14,711 nt of DNA from an uncultured Pseudoxanthomonas sp. (GTDB taxonomy: Bacteria > Pseudomonadota > Gammaproteobacteria > Xanthomonadales > Xanthomonadaceae). Where the stretch lies: NCBI GenBank assembly GCA_946886405.1, contig CAMPIO010000088.1:1-14711 (forward strand). Reading direction: 5' to 3'. A program made the translations under genes and the position numbers. The notes under the pieces are model-generated. The model saw only the letters and a program-made list of their open reading frames with translations, was not told the origin of the DNA and ran no database searches. Shown piece by piece: positions 1-8,789 of the stretch. Numbering within the stretch: position 1 is the stretch's first letter; each line of letters opens with the position of its first letter.

Positions 1-188
1 GCGCGGCCGCGGGCCAGATCGAAGGCCACACCATCTGCGCGTTCGGCGAAGCCGCCGCGTGGCCGGTGCAGGGCATGCTGCGCCACTTCTGGCACGAATT
101 CGAATACGCGATCGTCAACAAGCGGTTCCTCGTCGACGACGAGCGCGACGGCACGGTGGTCCGTTCCAACCTGGAGGTGGCCGCGTGA
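1..188 (+). CDS. nuoF: NADH-quinone oxidoreductase subunit F, 3' end only
   Basis: The last 61 codons of NuoF, read in frame from position 3 to the TGA at 186-188; the gene starts outside the window. NuoF is the peripheral-arm subunit that binds NADH and FMN and holds the N3 [4Fe-4S] cluster. The visible part contains [18 protein letters not shown], the conserved C-terminal motif of this family. The Cys at 36-38 in that motif should be the fourth N3 ligand; the NADH, FMN and first three cluster motifs lie upstream. The tail ends ...RSNLEVAA. The stop codon overlaps the nuoG GTG start by four bases, so the two are probably translationally coupled. Identification is confident despite truncation because nuoG follows directly. 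Confidence 0.95.
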   Translation, partial: AAAGQIEGHTICAFGEAAAWPVQGMLRHFWHEFEYAIVNKRFLVDDERDGTVVRSNLEVAA

Positions 189-2419
189 GTGCGCAGCCCG
201 TGAATCCCAACCTGCCGCCGGACCACGTCACCGTTTTCATCGACGGTGTCGAGATGGCCGCGCCCAAGGGTTCGATGATCATCCAGGCCGCCGACAAGGC
301 GGGCATCCCGATCCCGCGCTTCTGCTACCACGAGAAGCTGCCGATCGCCGCCAACTGCCGCATGTGCCTGGTGGAAGTGGAGAAGATGCCGAAGCCGGCA
401 CCGGCCTGCGCCACGCCGGTGATGGACGGCATGAAGATCGCCACGCGCAGCGACAAGGCCCTGAAGTCGCAGCGCAACGTGATGGAATTCCTGCTGATCA
501 ACCATCCGCTGGACTGCCCGATCTGCGACCAGGGCGGCGAATGCGAGCTGCAGGACCTGTCGCTGGGCTACGGCCGTTCGGTCAGCCGCTTCCAGGAACG
601 CAAGCGCGTGGTGCCGGACGAGGACATCGGTCCGCTGGTCGCCACCGAGATGACCCGCTGCATCCAGTGCACGCGCTGCGTGCGCTTCACCGCAGACGTC
701 GCCGGCACGTATGAGCTGGGTGGCATGTATCGCGGCGAGAACCTGCAGATCGGTACCTACGACGGCAAGCCGCTGACCACCGAGATCTCCGGCAACGTCA
801 TCGACGTGTGCCCGGTGGGCGCGCTGACCAACAAGGTGTTCCAGTTCCGCGCCCGTCCGTGGGAACTGATCGCGCGCGAATCCGTCGGTTTCCACGATGC
901 GATGGGTTCCAACGTGTTCTACCACTCGCGTCGTGGCCAGGTGCTGCGCACCGTGCCGCGCGAGAACGAGGCGGTCAACGAATGCTGGCTGTCCGACCGC
1001 GACCGCTATTCGCACCAGGGCCTGTACGCCGACGACCGCGCGGTGAAGCCGCTGCAGAAGGTCAATGGCGAGTGGCGCGAAGTGTCGTGGGCCGAAGGCC
1101 TCGCGGCCGCGGCCGAGATCCTGCGCACGAACGGCGGCGACAGCCTTGGCGTGCTGGTGCATCCGGCGGTGTCGAACGAGGAGGGCGGTCTGCTGGCGAA
1201 GCTGGCCGAAGGCCTCGGCACCGGCAATCTGGACCACCGCATCAACAACCGCGATTTCTCCGACGGCGCGATTGCCCAGCCGTTCTCGCTCCCGCTGGCG
1301 GAGATCGAGCAGGCCGACGTCATCGTGCTGTTCGGCACCAACATCCGCCACGAACTGCCGTTGCTGCACCAGCGCATCCGCAAGGCGGTCCGCAATGGGG
1401 CCAAGGTGCATGCGGTCAATCCGGTCGACTTCGACTTCGCGTTCAGTCTGGCGGGCAAGCAGATCGTCGCACCGTCGAAGTTGGGCGAAGCATTGAACGG
1501 AGCCGCATTGCGCGATGTCGCCAAGGGCGCCAACCGTGCGGTCGTGATCGTCGGTGGCGTCGTCGAGAACCATCCGCAGGCCGCCGCGCTGCGCGCTGCC
1601 GCCGGCGAGTTCGCCGCCGCGACCGGCGCTTCGCTGTGCCGCATCCCGCAGGGCGCCAATGCCGTCGGCCTGGCACGCCACGGCGTGCTGCCGACCGGTC
1701 GCGACGTGGCGGGCATGTTCGCCGACCCGCGCAGCGCCTATGTCATCTACGGCATCGAACCGGGCCTCGATTTCGCCGATACGCCTGCTGCGTCCCGCGC
1801 GCTGGCTTCTGCCAAGGTCGTCGCGTTCAGCCATTTCGCCTGCAAGTCGACGCGCGACGTGGCCGACGTGATCCTGCCGATCGGCGCGCTGCCTGAAATC
1901 GAGGCGACGCTGACCAATCTCGACGGCGTGGACCAGCGCACGCAGGCCGCCGGCAAGTTGCCGGGCGAAGCACGCGAAGGCTGGAGGGTGCTGCGCGCAC
2001 TCGGCGGCGAACTGCAGCTCGCCGGCTTCGAGTTCACCGATGTTGCAGGGATGCGCGATGCCATCAGCAACGCGAAGCCCGTCGCGATCGCGAAGTCCGC
2101 AGCACCTGCACTGAATGGTCAGGGCCTGGAACTGGCCGTCAGCGCGGCGATCTATCGCACCGACGGTACCGTCCGCCGCGCCGAAGCGTTGCAGGCGCAC
2201 CCGCTGAACGTGGGTGACCGCATCGTGCTGAATCCTGCCGACGCGCAGGCCGCCGGCGTCGCCGAAGGCCAGATGGCCAAGGTCGGCAACGGCATCGGCA
2301 CGGCCGCGTTGCCGGTAGTGGTGGATGCCCGCGTCGCTGCGGGCGCCGCGTGGATCGAGAGCGGCTACGGCGCGACTGCGCCGCTGGGCGCAGGACGTGT
2401 CACGGTGGTGAGCGCATGA
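185..2419 (+). CDS. nuoG: NADH-quinone oxidoreductase subunit G (Fe-S subunit)
   Basis: A 744-residue peripheral-arm subunit that carries electrons from NuoF toward NuoI. The start is GTG at 185, chosen because it overlaps the nuoF stop (GTGA) and has a strong ribosome site (GGAGG, 173-177) 7 bases upstream; the open frame runs further 5' only inside nuoF. Cluster ligands are visible: [2Fe-2S] N1b at Cys47, Cys58, Cys61 and Cys75; the His-Cys N5 cluster at His107, Cys111, Cys114 and Cys120; and N4 at Cys159, Cys162, Cys165 and Cys209. From about residue 220 on it is the molybdopterin-oxidoreductase-like domain, which has lost its cofactor role in complex I. The four ligands of the extra E. 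coli cluster N7 are absent: the equivalent positions are Gly235, Asp238, Ser242 and Ser270. The length is nearer the mitochondrial 75-kDa subunit than E. coli NuoG (about 908 residues). Confidence 0.97.
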   Translation: MSAQPVNPNLPPDHVTVFIDGVEMAAPKGSMIIQAADKAGIPIPRFCYHEKLPIAANCRMCLVEVEKMPKPAPACATPVMDGMKIATRSDKALKSQRNVMEFLLINHPLDCPICDQGGECELQDLSLGYGRSVSRFQERKRVVPDEDIGPLVATEMTRCIQCTRCVRFTADVAGTYELGGMYRGENLQIGTYDGKPLTTEISGNVIDVCPVGALTNKVFQFRARPWELIARESVGFHDAMGSNVFYHSRRGQVLRTVPRENEAVNECWLSDRDRYSHQGLYADDRAVKPLQKVNGEWREVSWAEGLAAAAEILRTNGGDSLGVLVHPAVSNEEGGLLAKLAEGLGTGNLDHRINNRDFSDGAIAQPFSLPLAEIEQADVIVLFGTNIRHELPLLHQRIRKAVRNGAKVHAVNPVDFDFAFSLAGKQIVAPSKLGEALNGAALRDVAKGANRAVVIVGGVVENHPQAAALRAAAGEFAAATGASLCRIPQGANAVGLARHGVLPTGRDVAGMFADPRSAYVIYGIEPGLDFADTPAASRALASAKVVAFSHFACKSTRDVADVILPIGALPEIEATLTNLDGVDQRTQAAGKLPGEAREGWRVLRALGGELQLAGFEFTDVAGMRDAISNAKPVAIAKSAAPALNGQGLELAVSAAIYRTDGTVRRAEALQAHPLNVGDRIVLNPADAQAAGVAEGQMAKVGNGIGTAALPVVVDARVAAGAAWIESGYGATAPLGAGRVTVVSA

Positions 2420-3507
2420 ACGAGCTGTTGATCAACGCCGTCGGCCCCCTGCGCGAGTGGTTCTTCGGGCTGGGCGACATCGGCATGGTGCTGTGGATCG
2501 TGCTGAAGATCCTGGTGATCACCATGCCGGTGATCATCTCGGTCGCGTTCTACGTGGTGTGGGAGCGCAAGCTGATCGGCTGGATGCATGTGCGCCATGG
2601 GCCGATGTACGTGGGCATGGGCATCTTCCAGGCCTTCGCCGACGTCTTCAAGCTGCTGTTCAAGGAAATCATCCAGCCCAGCAGCGCGCAGAAGACGATG
2701 TACATCCTGGCGCCGCTGATTACGTTGGCGCCGGCATTCGCCGCCTGGGCGGTGGTGCCGTTCGATTACCAGCTGGTGCTGTCGAACGCCAATGCCGGCC
2801 TGCTGTACCTGTTGGCGATGACCTCGCTGGGTGTGTACGGCATCATCATCGCGGGCTGGGCATCGAATTCGAAGTACGCCTTTCTCGGCGCGATGCGTTC
2901 CGCCGCGCAGGTCGTCAGCTACGAGATCGCGATGGGCTTCGCGCTGGTGGGCGTGCTGATCGCCGCCGGCAGCCTCAACCTGACCGACATCGTGATGGCG
3001 CAGGCCGGCAACTCGGGGTTCTTCGAGTGGTTCTGGCTGCCGCTGTTCCCGCTCTTCATCGTCTACTGGGTGTCCGGCGTCGCCGAGACCAACCGCTCGC
3101 CGTTCGACGTGGTGGAAGGCGAATCGGAAATCGTCGCCGGCCACATGGTGGAGTACTCGGGTGCGGCGTTCGCGCTGTTCTTCCTGGCCGAATACGCCAA
3201 CATGATCCTGGTCAGCTTCCTGGTGTCGCTGTTCTTCCTCGGCGGCTGGCTGAGCCCGCTGCAGGGCTGGATCACCGCCGACGTGTCGCCGTGGATCAAC
3301 TGGATCTGGACCGGCGGCTGGCCGTGGCTGCTGCTTAAGGTGCTGTTCTTCGCCAGCGCCTACATCTGGTTCCGTGCCAGCTTCCCGCGCTACCGCTACG
3401 ACCAGATCATGCGCCTCGGCTGGAAGGTGTTCATTCCGCTGACCATCGCGTGGATCGCGGTGACAGCGTTGCTGGTGTTCTTCGGCGTGTTCGAGAAGGG
3501 TGTGTAA
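2416..3507 (+). CDS. nuoH: NADH-quinone oxidoreductase subunit H
   Basis: A 363-residue integral membrane subunit (MT-ND1 homologue) that joins the membrane arm to the peripheral arm and forms much of the quinone-access chamber. The ATG at 2416 overlaps the nuoG stop (ATGA), and the protein then begins [15 protein letters not shown]; the frame upstream lies inside nuoG. Most of the chain is hydrophobic, in keeping with the usual eight or so membrane helices. Family motifs are ERKLIGW from Glu50, followed by [10 protein letters not shown] (many homologues have RxGPNRVG here), then [13 protein letters not shown]. The acidic loop [13 protein letters not shown] (226-238) and the following VEYSG correspond to the conserved quinone-cavity loop, with Glu234, Glu236 and Glu238. 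Regulation and expression are presumably shared with the whole nuo operon. Confidence 0.97.
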   Translation: MNELLINAVGPLREWFFGLGDIGMVLWIVLKILVITMPVIISVAFYVVWERKLIGWMHVRHGPMYVGMGIFQAFADVFKLLFKEIIQPSSAQKTMYILAPLITLAPAFAAWAVVPFDYQLVLSNANAGLLYLLAMTSLGVYGIIIAGWASNSKYAFLGAMRSAAQVVSYEIAMGFALVGVLIAAGSLNLTDIVMAQAGNSGFFEWFWLPLFPLFIVYWVSGVAETNRSPFDVVEGESEIVAGHMVEYSGAAFALFFLAEYANMILVSFLVSLFFLGGWLSPLQGWITADVSPWINWIWTGGWPWLLLKVLFFASAYIWFRASFPRYRYDQIMRLGWKVFIPLTIAWIAVTALLVFFGVFEKGV

Positions 3508-3996
3508 ATGAACAAGGTTGTGCACTACTTCAAGAGCCTGATGCTGCTGGAACTGATGCAGGGCCTGTGGCTGACGCTGAAGTACACCTTCAAGCCGAAG
3601 TACACGCTGATGTACCCGATGGAGAAGTTCCCGCAGTCGCCGCGTTTCCGTGGCCTGCACGCACTGCGTCGCTATCCGAACGGGGAAGAGCGCTGCATTG
3701 CCTGCAAGTTGTGCGAAGCGGTCTGCCCGGCGCTGGCCATCACCATCGATTCGGCCCCGCGCGAGGACGGCACCCGTCGTACCACGCGTTACGACATCGA
3801 CCTGTTCAAGTGCATCTACTGCGGCTTCTGCGAGGAAAGCTGCCCGGTGGATTCGATCGTGGAAACGCACGTGCTGGAGTACCACTTCGACAAGCGCGGG
3901 CAGAACATCGTGACCAAGCCGCAGCTGCTGGCGATCGGAGACCGGCTGGAAGCCGAAATCGCCGAACGCCGCGCCGCCGACGCCGCCTTCCGCTGA
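3508..3996 (+). CDS. nuoI: NADH-quinone oxidoreductase subunit I (2x[4Fe-4S] ferredoxin-type)
   Basis: A 162-residue subunit (TYKY/NDUFS8 homologue) that carries the N6a and N6b clusters and passes electrons toward N2 next to the quinone site. Two CxxCxxCxxxCP motifs are complete: Cys63, 66, 69 and 73, and Cys102, 105, 108 and 112. In 8Fe ferredoxin folds the last Cys of each motif ligates the other cluster. The N-terminal 35 residues form an amphipathic, partly hydrophobic helix ([18 protein letters not shown]) that in this family lies on the membrane surface against NuoH. The ATG follows the nuoH TAA with no gap; AAGGG at 3496-3500 is the ribosome site. The charged C-terminal helix ([15 protein letters not shown]) is typical for proteobacterial NuoI. 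Confidence 0.97.
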   Translation: MNKVVHYFKSLMLLELMQGLWLTLKYTFKPKYTLMYPMEKFPQSPRFRGLHALRRYPNGEERCIACKLCEAVCPALAITIDSAPREDGTRRTTRYDIDLFKCIYCGFCEESCPVDSIVETHVLEYHFDKRGQNIVTKPQLLAIGDRLEAEIAERRAADAAFR

Positions 3997-4006
3997 GGTC
4001 CAAAGA

Positions 4007-4660
4007 ATGGATTGGGTTTTGATCAGCTTCTACGCCTTCGCCACCGTCGCGGTCGTCGCCGCCGGCGCGGTGATCAGCGTGCGCAACCCGGTGCATGCCG
4101 TGCTGTGCCTCATCCTGACGTTCTTCTCGGTGGCCTGCACTTGGCTGCTGGTGGGTGCGGAGTTCCTGGGCGTCGCGCTGATCCTCGTCTACGTGGGCGC
4201 GGTGATGGTGCTGTTCCTGTTCGTCGTGATGATGCTGGACATCGACGTCGACGCCCTTCGCGAGGGGTGGGTGAAGTTCCTGCCGGTCGGCCTGCTGGTC
4301 GCAGTGGTCATGCTGGCGCAGATGCTGGTGCTGATCGGCATCAAGGCGAAGATGGCGGCGCCATTCCAGGACAACGCCGCGTCCGCCGCTGCGGATGTGT
4401 CCAACACGGCCTGGCTGGCGCGCACGCTGTTCACCGAGTTCCTGCTGCCGTTCGAGTTCGCCGCCGTCATCCTGACCGTGGCGGTGGTCGCCGCCGTGAT
4501 GCTGACGCTGCGCAAGCGCACCGGCATCAAGACGCAGGACCCGGGCGAGCAGTCGCGCGTGAAGGCGAGCGACCGCATCCGCATGGTGTCGATGCCGGCC
4601 GAGAAGCCGGTGCGCGAAACGCCGGCCAGCGCACCGGCAGAAGGGGAGGGCAAGGCATGA
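4007..4660 (+). CDS. nuoJ: NADH-quinone oxidoreductase subunit J
   Basis: A 217-residue membrane subunit (ND6 homologue) with about five predicted helices, packed between NuoH, NuoA and NuoK. The best family motif is [22 protein letters not shown], the helix that carries a pi-bulge in known structures; its conserved Tyr is Tyr62. The ATG lies 10 bases after the nuoI stop, with GAGGT (3995-3999) overlapping that stop as ribosome site. After the last hydrophobic helix comes a hydrophilic tail of roughly 50 residues, rich in Lys/Arg then Pro/Ala/Glu, which makes the protein longer than E. coli NuoJ (184). The gene end overlaps nuoK by ATGA. Confidence 0.96.
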   Translation: MDWVLISFYAFATVAVVAAGAVISVRNPVHAVLCLILTFFSVACTWLLVGAEFLGVALILVYVGAVMVLFLFVVMMLDIDVDALREGWVKFLPVGLLVAVVMLAQMLVLIGIKAKMAAPFQDNAASAAADVSNTAWLARTLFTEFLLPFEFAAVILTVAVVAAVMLTLRKRTGIKTQDPGEQSRVKASDRIRMVSMPAEKPVRETPASAPAEGEGKA

Positions 4661-4962
4661 TTTCCGTAGGCCACCTGCTGGCGCTCGGCGCCGTGCTGTT
4701 CTGCATCAGCCTGGCCGGCATCTTCCTGAACCGGAAGAACGTCCTCGTGCTGCTGATGTCGATCGAACTGATGCTGCTGTCGGTGAACATCAATTTCGTC
4801 GCGTTCTCGCGCGAGCTCGGTGATGCGGCCGGCCAGATCTTCGTGTTCTTCATCCTGACCGTGGCCGCGGCCGAGGCCGCCATCGGCCTGGCGATCCTGG
4901 TCACCCTGTTCCGCACCCGGCGCACGATCAACGTGGCCGAAGTCGACACGCTCAAAGGCTGA
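4657..4962 (+). CDS. nuoK: NADH-quinone oxidoreductase subunit K
   Basis: A 101-residue, three-helix membrane subunit (ND4L homologue), part of the proton path between NuoH and the antiporter-like subunits. The two membrane glutamates essential in E. coli (Glu36 and Glu72) correspond to Glu37 in [11 protein letters not shown] and Glu73 in [10 protein letters not shown]. The length matches the family (about 100). The ATG start overlaps the nuoJ stop, and the purine-rich AAGGGGAGGG at 4641-4650 is an unusually strong ribosome site 6 bases upstream. Such a site would keep the small subunit well translated even without full coupling to nuoJ. Confidence 0.97.
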   Translation: MISVGHLLALGAVLFCISLAGIFLNRKNVLVLLMSIELMLLSVNINFVAFSRELGDAAGQIFVFFILTVAAAEAAIGLAILVTLFRTRRTINVAEVDTLKG

Positions 4963-4969
4963 TGCACCG

Positions 4970-7210
4970 ATGACCGGTATGGAAGTCCTCCTCTCCAAGA
5001 ACGTGCTGCTGGCCATCGTGCTGGCGCCGCTGCTGGGCAGCATCATCGCCGGGCTGTTCGGCCGCTTCGTCGGTCGTGCCGGCGCGCACACCGCCACCAT
5101 CCTGGGCGTGGCGACCAGCTGCGCGCTGTCGTGCTGGGTGCTGTACCAGCTGGTGGCGCAGGGCGCGTCGCCGTTCAACCAGAACCTGTACACGTTCTTC
5201 GAAGTGGGCAACATCACCGGCCACGTCGGTTTCATGATCGACAAGCTGACCGCGATGATGATGGTCGTGGTGACCTTCGTGTCGCTGCTGGTGCACATCT
5301 ACACCATCGGCTACATGGCGGAAGATCCCGGCTACCAGCGTTTCTTCAGCTACATCTCGCTGTTCACCTTCAGCATGCTGATGCTGGTGATGAGCAACAA
5401 CTTCCTGCAGCTGTTCTTCGGCTGGGAAGCGGTGGGCCTGGTGTCGTACCTGCTGATCGGCTTCTGGTTCAAGCGCCCGACGGCGATCTTCGCCAACATG
5501 AAGGCGTTCCTGGTCAACCGCGTCGGCGACTTCGGCTTCCTGCTGGGTATCGGCTGCGTGCTGCTGATGTTCGGCACACTGGACTACGCCACCGTGTTCG
5601 CCAACGCCACGCTGCTCGGCGGCAAGGCGGTACCGGTCTGGTCGGGTGCAGTGACGCTGTTCGGCCACACCACGCAGCTGCTCGATCAGCCGGTGATCTG
5701 GTCCATGGCCACGCTGACCTGCATCTGCCTGTTCATCGGCGCGATGGGCAAGTCGGCCCAGGTGCCGTTGCATGTCTGGTTGCCTGATTCGATGGAAGGC
5801 CCCACGCCCATCTCCGCGCTGATCCACGCGGCGACGATGGTGACCGCCGGCATCTTCATGGTGGCGCGCATGTCGCCGCTGTTCGAGCTGTCGCAGACGG
5901 CGTTGGACTTCGTGCTGTTCATCGGTGCGACGACCGCGCTGTTCACCGGCCTGATCGGCATCGTGCAGAACGACATCAAGCGCGTGGTGGCGTACTCCAC
6001 GCTGTCGCAGCTGGGCTACATGACGGTGGCGCTGGGCGTGTCTGCGTACTCGGCTGCCGTGTTCCACCTGATGACGCACGCCTTCTTCAAGGCGCTGCTG
6101 TTCCTGGCGGCCGGCTCGGTCATCATCGGCATGCACCACGAGCAGGACATGCGGAAGATGGGTGGCCTGCGCAAGTACATGCCCATCACCTGGATCACCA
6201 GCCTGATCGGCACGTTGGCCTTGGTCGGCACGCCGTTTTTCTCCGGGTTCTACTCGAAGGACACCATCATCGAGGCCGCCAAGCACCACCAGCACATGGC
6301 GCACGAAGTGGGCGAGAAGGTGGCCGAGATGGGCGTGATGGCCGCACAGGGCTACCAGGGGCCGAGCGAGTGGGTCGCCACCTACGGTTACTGGGCGGTG
6401 CTGCTGGGTGTATTCGTCACCAGCTTCTACAGCTTCCGCCTGCTGTATCTGACGTTCCATGGCAAGGAGCGCTTCCGGGACGCGCATGCGGACCATGGTC
6501 ATGGCCACGACGCCCATCACGACCACGCCCACGACGATCACGGTCACGACGATCACGGTCACCACGGCGCACACGAGCCGCACGAATCTCCCTGGGTGGT
6601 GACGGTGCCGCTGGTGCTGCTGGCGATCCCGTCGATCCTGATCGGTTTCTTCACCATCGGTCCGATGCTGTTCGGCACCGACTGGACGGGTCACCGCGAA
6701 GTGACGCCGTTCTTCCTCGGCGCGATCGACTTCCTGCGGATCGATCCGAGTCTGGCCCTGTCGCCGCGCGACACCGTGATGGCGTTGAAGGCAGAGTTCC
6801 ACAGTCCGTGGGAATTCGCCGTGCATGGCATGAAGATGCCGCCGTTCTGGTTGGCGCTGGGTGGCTTCCTCCTCGCGACGTTCCTGTACCTGTTCAAGCC
6901 GGAACTGCCTGGCAAGATGCGCCACAGCAGCATCGGTGCCTTCCTGACCAACATCTTGGACAAGAAGTACTGGGCTGACCATCTGTGGATCAACGGCTTC
7001 GCCGGCGGTGGCGTGAAACTGGGCAAGGCGTCCCGCGCCTTCGACAGCCACGTGATCGATGGCGCGGCGGTGAACGGCACGGCCAAGCTGGTCGACCTGG
7101 GCGCGCACCTGCTGCGCAAGACCCAGTCCGGCTACCTGTACCACTACGCGTTCGCGATGATCGTCGGCCTGATCCTGCTGCTGGGCGTCGTCATCAAGTT
7201 TTGGCAGTAA
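4970..7210 (+). CDS. nuoL: NADH-quinone oxidoreductase subunit L (antiporter-like)
   Basis: A 746-residue distal proton-pumping subunit (ND5 homologue, Mrp-antiporter-like). Key residues are Glu153 in FFGWEAVGLVSYLLIGF, Lys261 in MGKSAQVPLHVWLPDSMEGPTPISALIHAATMV (here split across two motifs), Lys337 in NDIKRVVAYSTLSQLGYM, and Lys430 in FYSKDTI. These correspond to the E. coli proton-channel residues Glu144, Lys229 and Lys399 and their neighbours. The C-terminal part should contain the long lateral helix and ends with a last membrane helix (MIVGLILLLGVVIKFW). It is longer than E. coli NuoL (613), mainly through a loop at about 504-541 with 15 His in residues 506-538. The ATG at 4970 lies 7 bases after the nuoK stop; an ATG three codons later is possible but further from the AGG at 4956-4958. 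Confidence 0.97.
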   Translation: MTGMEVLLSKNVLLAIVLAPLLGSIIAGLFGRFVGRAGAHTATILGVATSCALSCWVLYQLVAQGASPFNQNLYTFFEVGNITGHVGFMIDKLTAMMMVVVTFVSLLVHIYTIGYMAEDPGYQRFFSYISLFTFSMLMLVMSNNFLQLFFGWEAVGLVSYLLIGFWFKRPTAIFANMKAFLVNRVGDFGFLLGIGCVLLMFGTLDYATVFANATLLGGKAVPVWSGAVTLFGHTTQLLDQPVIWSMATLTCICLFIGAMGKSAQVPLHVWLPDSMEGPTPISALIHAATMVTAGIFMVARMSPLFELSQTALDFVLFIGATTALFTGLIGIVQNDIKRVVAYSTLSQLGYMTVALGVSAYSAAVFHLMTHAFFKALLFLAAGSVIIGMHHEQDMRKMGGLRKYMPITWITSLIGTLALVGTPFFSGFYSKDTIIEAAKHHQHMAHEVGEKVAEMGVMAAQGYQGPSEWVATYGYWAVLLGVFVTSFYSFRLLYLTFHGKERFRDAHADHGHGHDAHHDHAHDDHGHDDHGHHGAHEPHESPWVVTVPLVLLAIPSILIGFFTIGPMLFGTDWTGHREVTPFFLGAIDFLRIDPSLALSPRDTVMALKAEFHSPWEFAVHGMKMPPFWLALGGFLLATFLYLFKPELPGKMRHSSIGAFLTNILDKKYWADHLWINGFAGGGVKLGKASRAFDSHVIDGAAVNGTAKLVDLGAHLLRKTQSGYLYHYAFAMIVGLILLLGVVIKFWQ
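6530..6562 (+). repeat. 15-bp tandem repeat in the His-rich loop of nuoL
   Basis: Two perfect copies of CACGACGATCACGGT (6530-6544 and 6545-6559) followed by a partial third (CAC). In frame each copy encodes His-Asp-Asp-His-Gly, NuoL residues 521-530. The surrounding stretch (residues 504-538) is built of similar short His/Asp/Gly codon blocks, as expected if it grew by slippage or unequal recombination of short units. Confidence 0.9.
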
Positions 7211-7268
7211 CGACCTGACGCCGCTGCGTGCGGATCGTCCTGGCGAAGAACTCAACGGATAACACAAC

Positions 7269-8780
7269 GTGTCGAACTGGCCCCTGCTTAGTGTTCTGAT
7301 CTGGCTGCCCATCCTGGGTGGCGCGCTGGTGCTCGCCGTGGGCAACGCCCGGGCCGATGCCGCCCGCTGGCTGGGTCTGGTGGTCGCGGTGCTGACGTTT
7401 GTCGCCAGCCTCGGCCTGCTGACCGGCTTCGACTACGCGAATCCGAGCCTGCAATTCATCGAAACCCATGCCTGGATCCCGAGCTTCGACATCCACTACA
7501 ACCTCGGCGCCGACGGCATCGCGGTGGCGCTGTTGCTGCTCAACACGCTGATCACCGTGCTGACGCTTGCCGGTGCCTGGGGTTCGGTGAACAAGCGTGT
7601 GGCGCAGTACGTGGCCGCGTTCCTGATCCTGGAAGGCCTGACCAACGGCATCTTCGCTGCCAGCGATGCGGTGCTGTTCTATGTGTTCTTCGAAGCGATG
7701 CTGATCCCGATGTTCCTGATCATCGGCGTCTGGGGCGGTCCGCGCCGCATCTATGCCTCGCTGAAGTTCTTCCTGTACACGTTCCTCGGCTCGGTGCTGA
7801 TGCTGGTCGGCCTGGTGTATCTGTACATCAAGGGCGGCAGCTTCCAGCTGGCCGACCTGTATGCGCTGCCCTTGAATGCGAAAGAACAGATGTGGCTGTT
7901 CTTCGCCTTCCTGATCGCGTTCGCGGTGAAGATCCCGATGTTCCCGGTGCACACCTGGCTGCCGGACGCGCACGTCGAGGCGCCGACCGCGGGCTCGGTG
8001 ATCCTGGCGGCGATCGCGCTGAAGATCGGCGGTTATGGCTTGCTGCGCTTCAGCCTGCCGATCGTGCCGGATGCCGGCCACGAATGGGCCATGTTCGTCA
8101 TCGTGCTGTCGCTGATCGCCGTGGTGTACGTCGGCCTGGTGGCGCTGGTGCAGGACGACATGAAGAAGCTGATCGCCTATTCGTCGGTGTCGCACATGGG
8201 CTTCGTCACGCTGGGCATCTTCATCGCCTTCAGCCTGGTGCGCGATGCGGGCAACCTGGACGGCGCGCGCCTGGGCCTGCAGGGCGCGATGGTGCAGATG
8301 ATCAGCCACGGTTTCATTTCCGGCGCGATGTTCACCTGTGTCGGGGTGCTGTACGACCGCATGCACACCCGCATGATCAAGGACTACGGCGGCGTCATCA
8401 ACACGATGCCTTGGTTCGGCGCGTTCTTCATCCTGTTCGGCATGGCCAACTCCGGCCTGCCGGGCACCAGCGGCTTCGTCGGCGAGTTCATGGTCATCCT
8501 GGCCTCGTTCCAGTTGCACCCGATGATGGCCTTCTTCGCCGCCACCACGCTGGTGATCGGTGCGGCCTACACGCTGTGGCTGGTCAAGCGCGTGATCCTC
8601 GGCGACGTGGCGAATGCCCATGTGGCCGAACTGAAGGACGTGTCCCTGCGCGAGGCCGTGGTACTCGGCGGATTCGCCGTGTGCGTGCTGGCGCTGGGCG
8701 TGTATCCCAAGCCGCTGACCGACCTGATGGAACCGTCGATCGCGCAACTGGCGATGCAGCTCGCCAACAGCAAGCTGTAA
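7269..8780 (+). CDS. nuoM: NADH-quinone oxidoreductase subunit M (antiporter-like)
   Basis: A 503-residue membrane subunit (ND4 homologue) with a half-channel architecture like NuoL and NuoN and typically 14 helices. Visible key residues are Glu142 in FFEAMLIPMFLIIG, Lys221 in AFAVKIPMFPVHTWLPDAH and Lys252 in ALKIGGYGL; these correspond to the essential E. coli Glu144 and Lys234 and the linking lysine. Further family motifs are KKLIAYSSVSHMGF and SGLPGTSGFVGEFM. The start must be GTG at 7269: an in-frame TAA lies at 7260-7262 and no early ATG follows. Its ribosome site is weak (GGA at 7257-7259), and the 58-bp gap after nuoL is the longest inside the nuo part of the window; I see no clear promoter or hairpin in it. 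Confidence 0.97.
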   Translation: MSNWPLLSVLIWLPILGGALVLAVGNARADAARWLGLVVAVLTFVASLGLLTGFDYANPSLQFIETHAWIPSFDIHYNLGADGIAVALLLLNTLITVLTLAGAWGSVNKRVAQYVAAFLILEGLTNGIFAASDAVLFYVFFEAMLIPMFLIIGVWGGPRRIYASLKFFLYTFLGSVLMLVGLVYLYIKGGSFQLADLYALPLNAKEQMWLFFAFLIAFAVKIPMFPVHTWLPDAHVEAPTAGSVILAAIALKIGGYGLLRFSLPIVPDAGHEWAMFVIVLSLIAVVYVGLVALVQDDMKKLIAYSSVSHMGFVTLGIFIAFSLVRDAGNLDGARLGLQGAMVQMISHGFISGAMFTCVGVLYDRMHTRMIKDYGGVINTMPWFGAFFILFGMANSGLPGTSGFVGEFMVILASFQLHPMMAFFAATTLVIGAAYTLWLVKRVILGDVANAHVAELKDVSLREAVVLGGFAVCVLALGVYPKPLTDLMEPSIAQLAMQLANSKL

Positions 8781-8789
8781 GGAAGAACC

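Noticed and set aside
808..1896. Plus-strand alternate-frame open frames inside nuoG, nuoH, nuoL and nuoM
   Set aside because: Arg/Ala/Gly-rich products without motifs, overlapping genes whose cofactor-binding and channel residues are intact.
6479..6586. His-rich stretch of nuoL as a separate metal-binding protein or a CRISPR-like repeat
   Set aside because: It is in frame with intact NuoL sequence on both sides, and the repeat is only two 15-bp units with no spacers.
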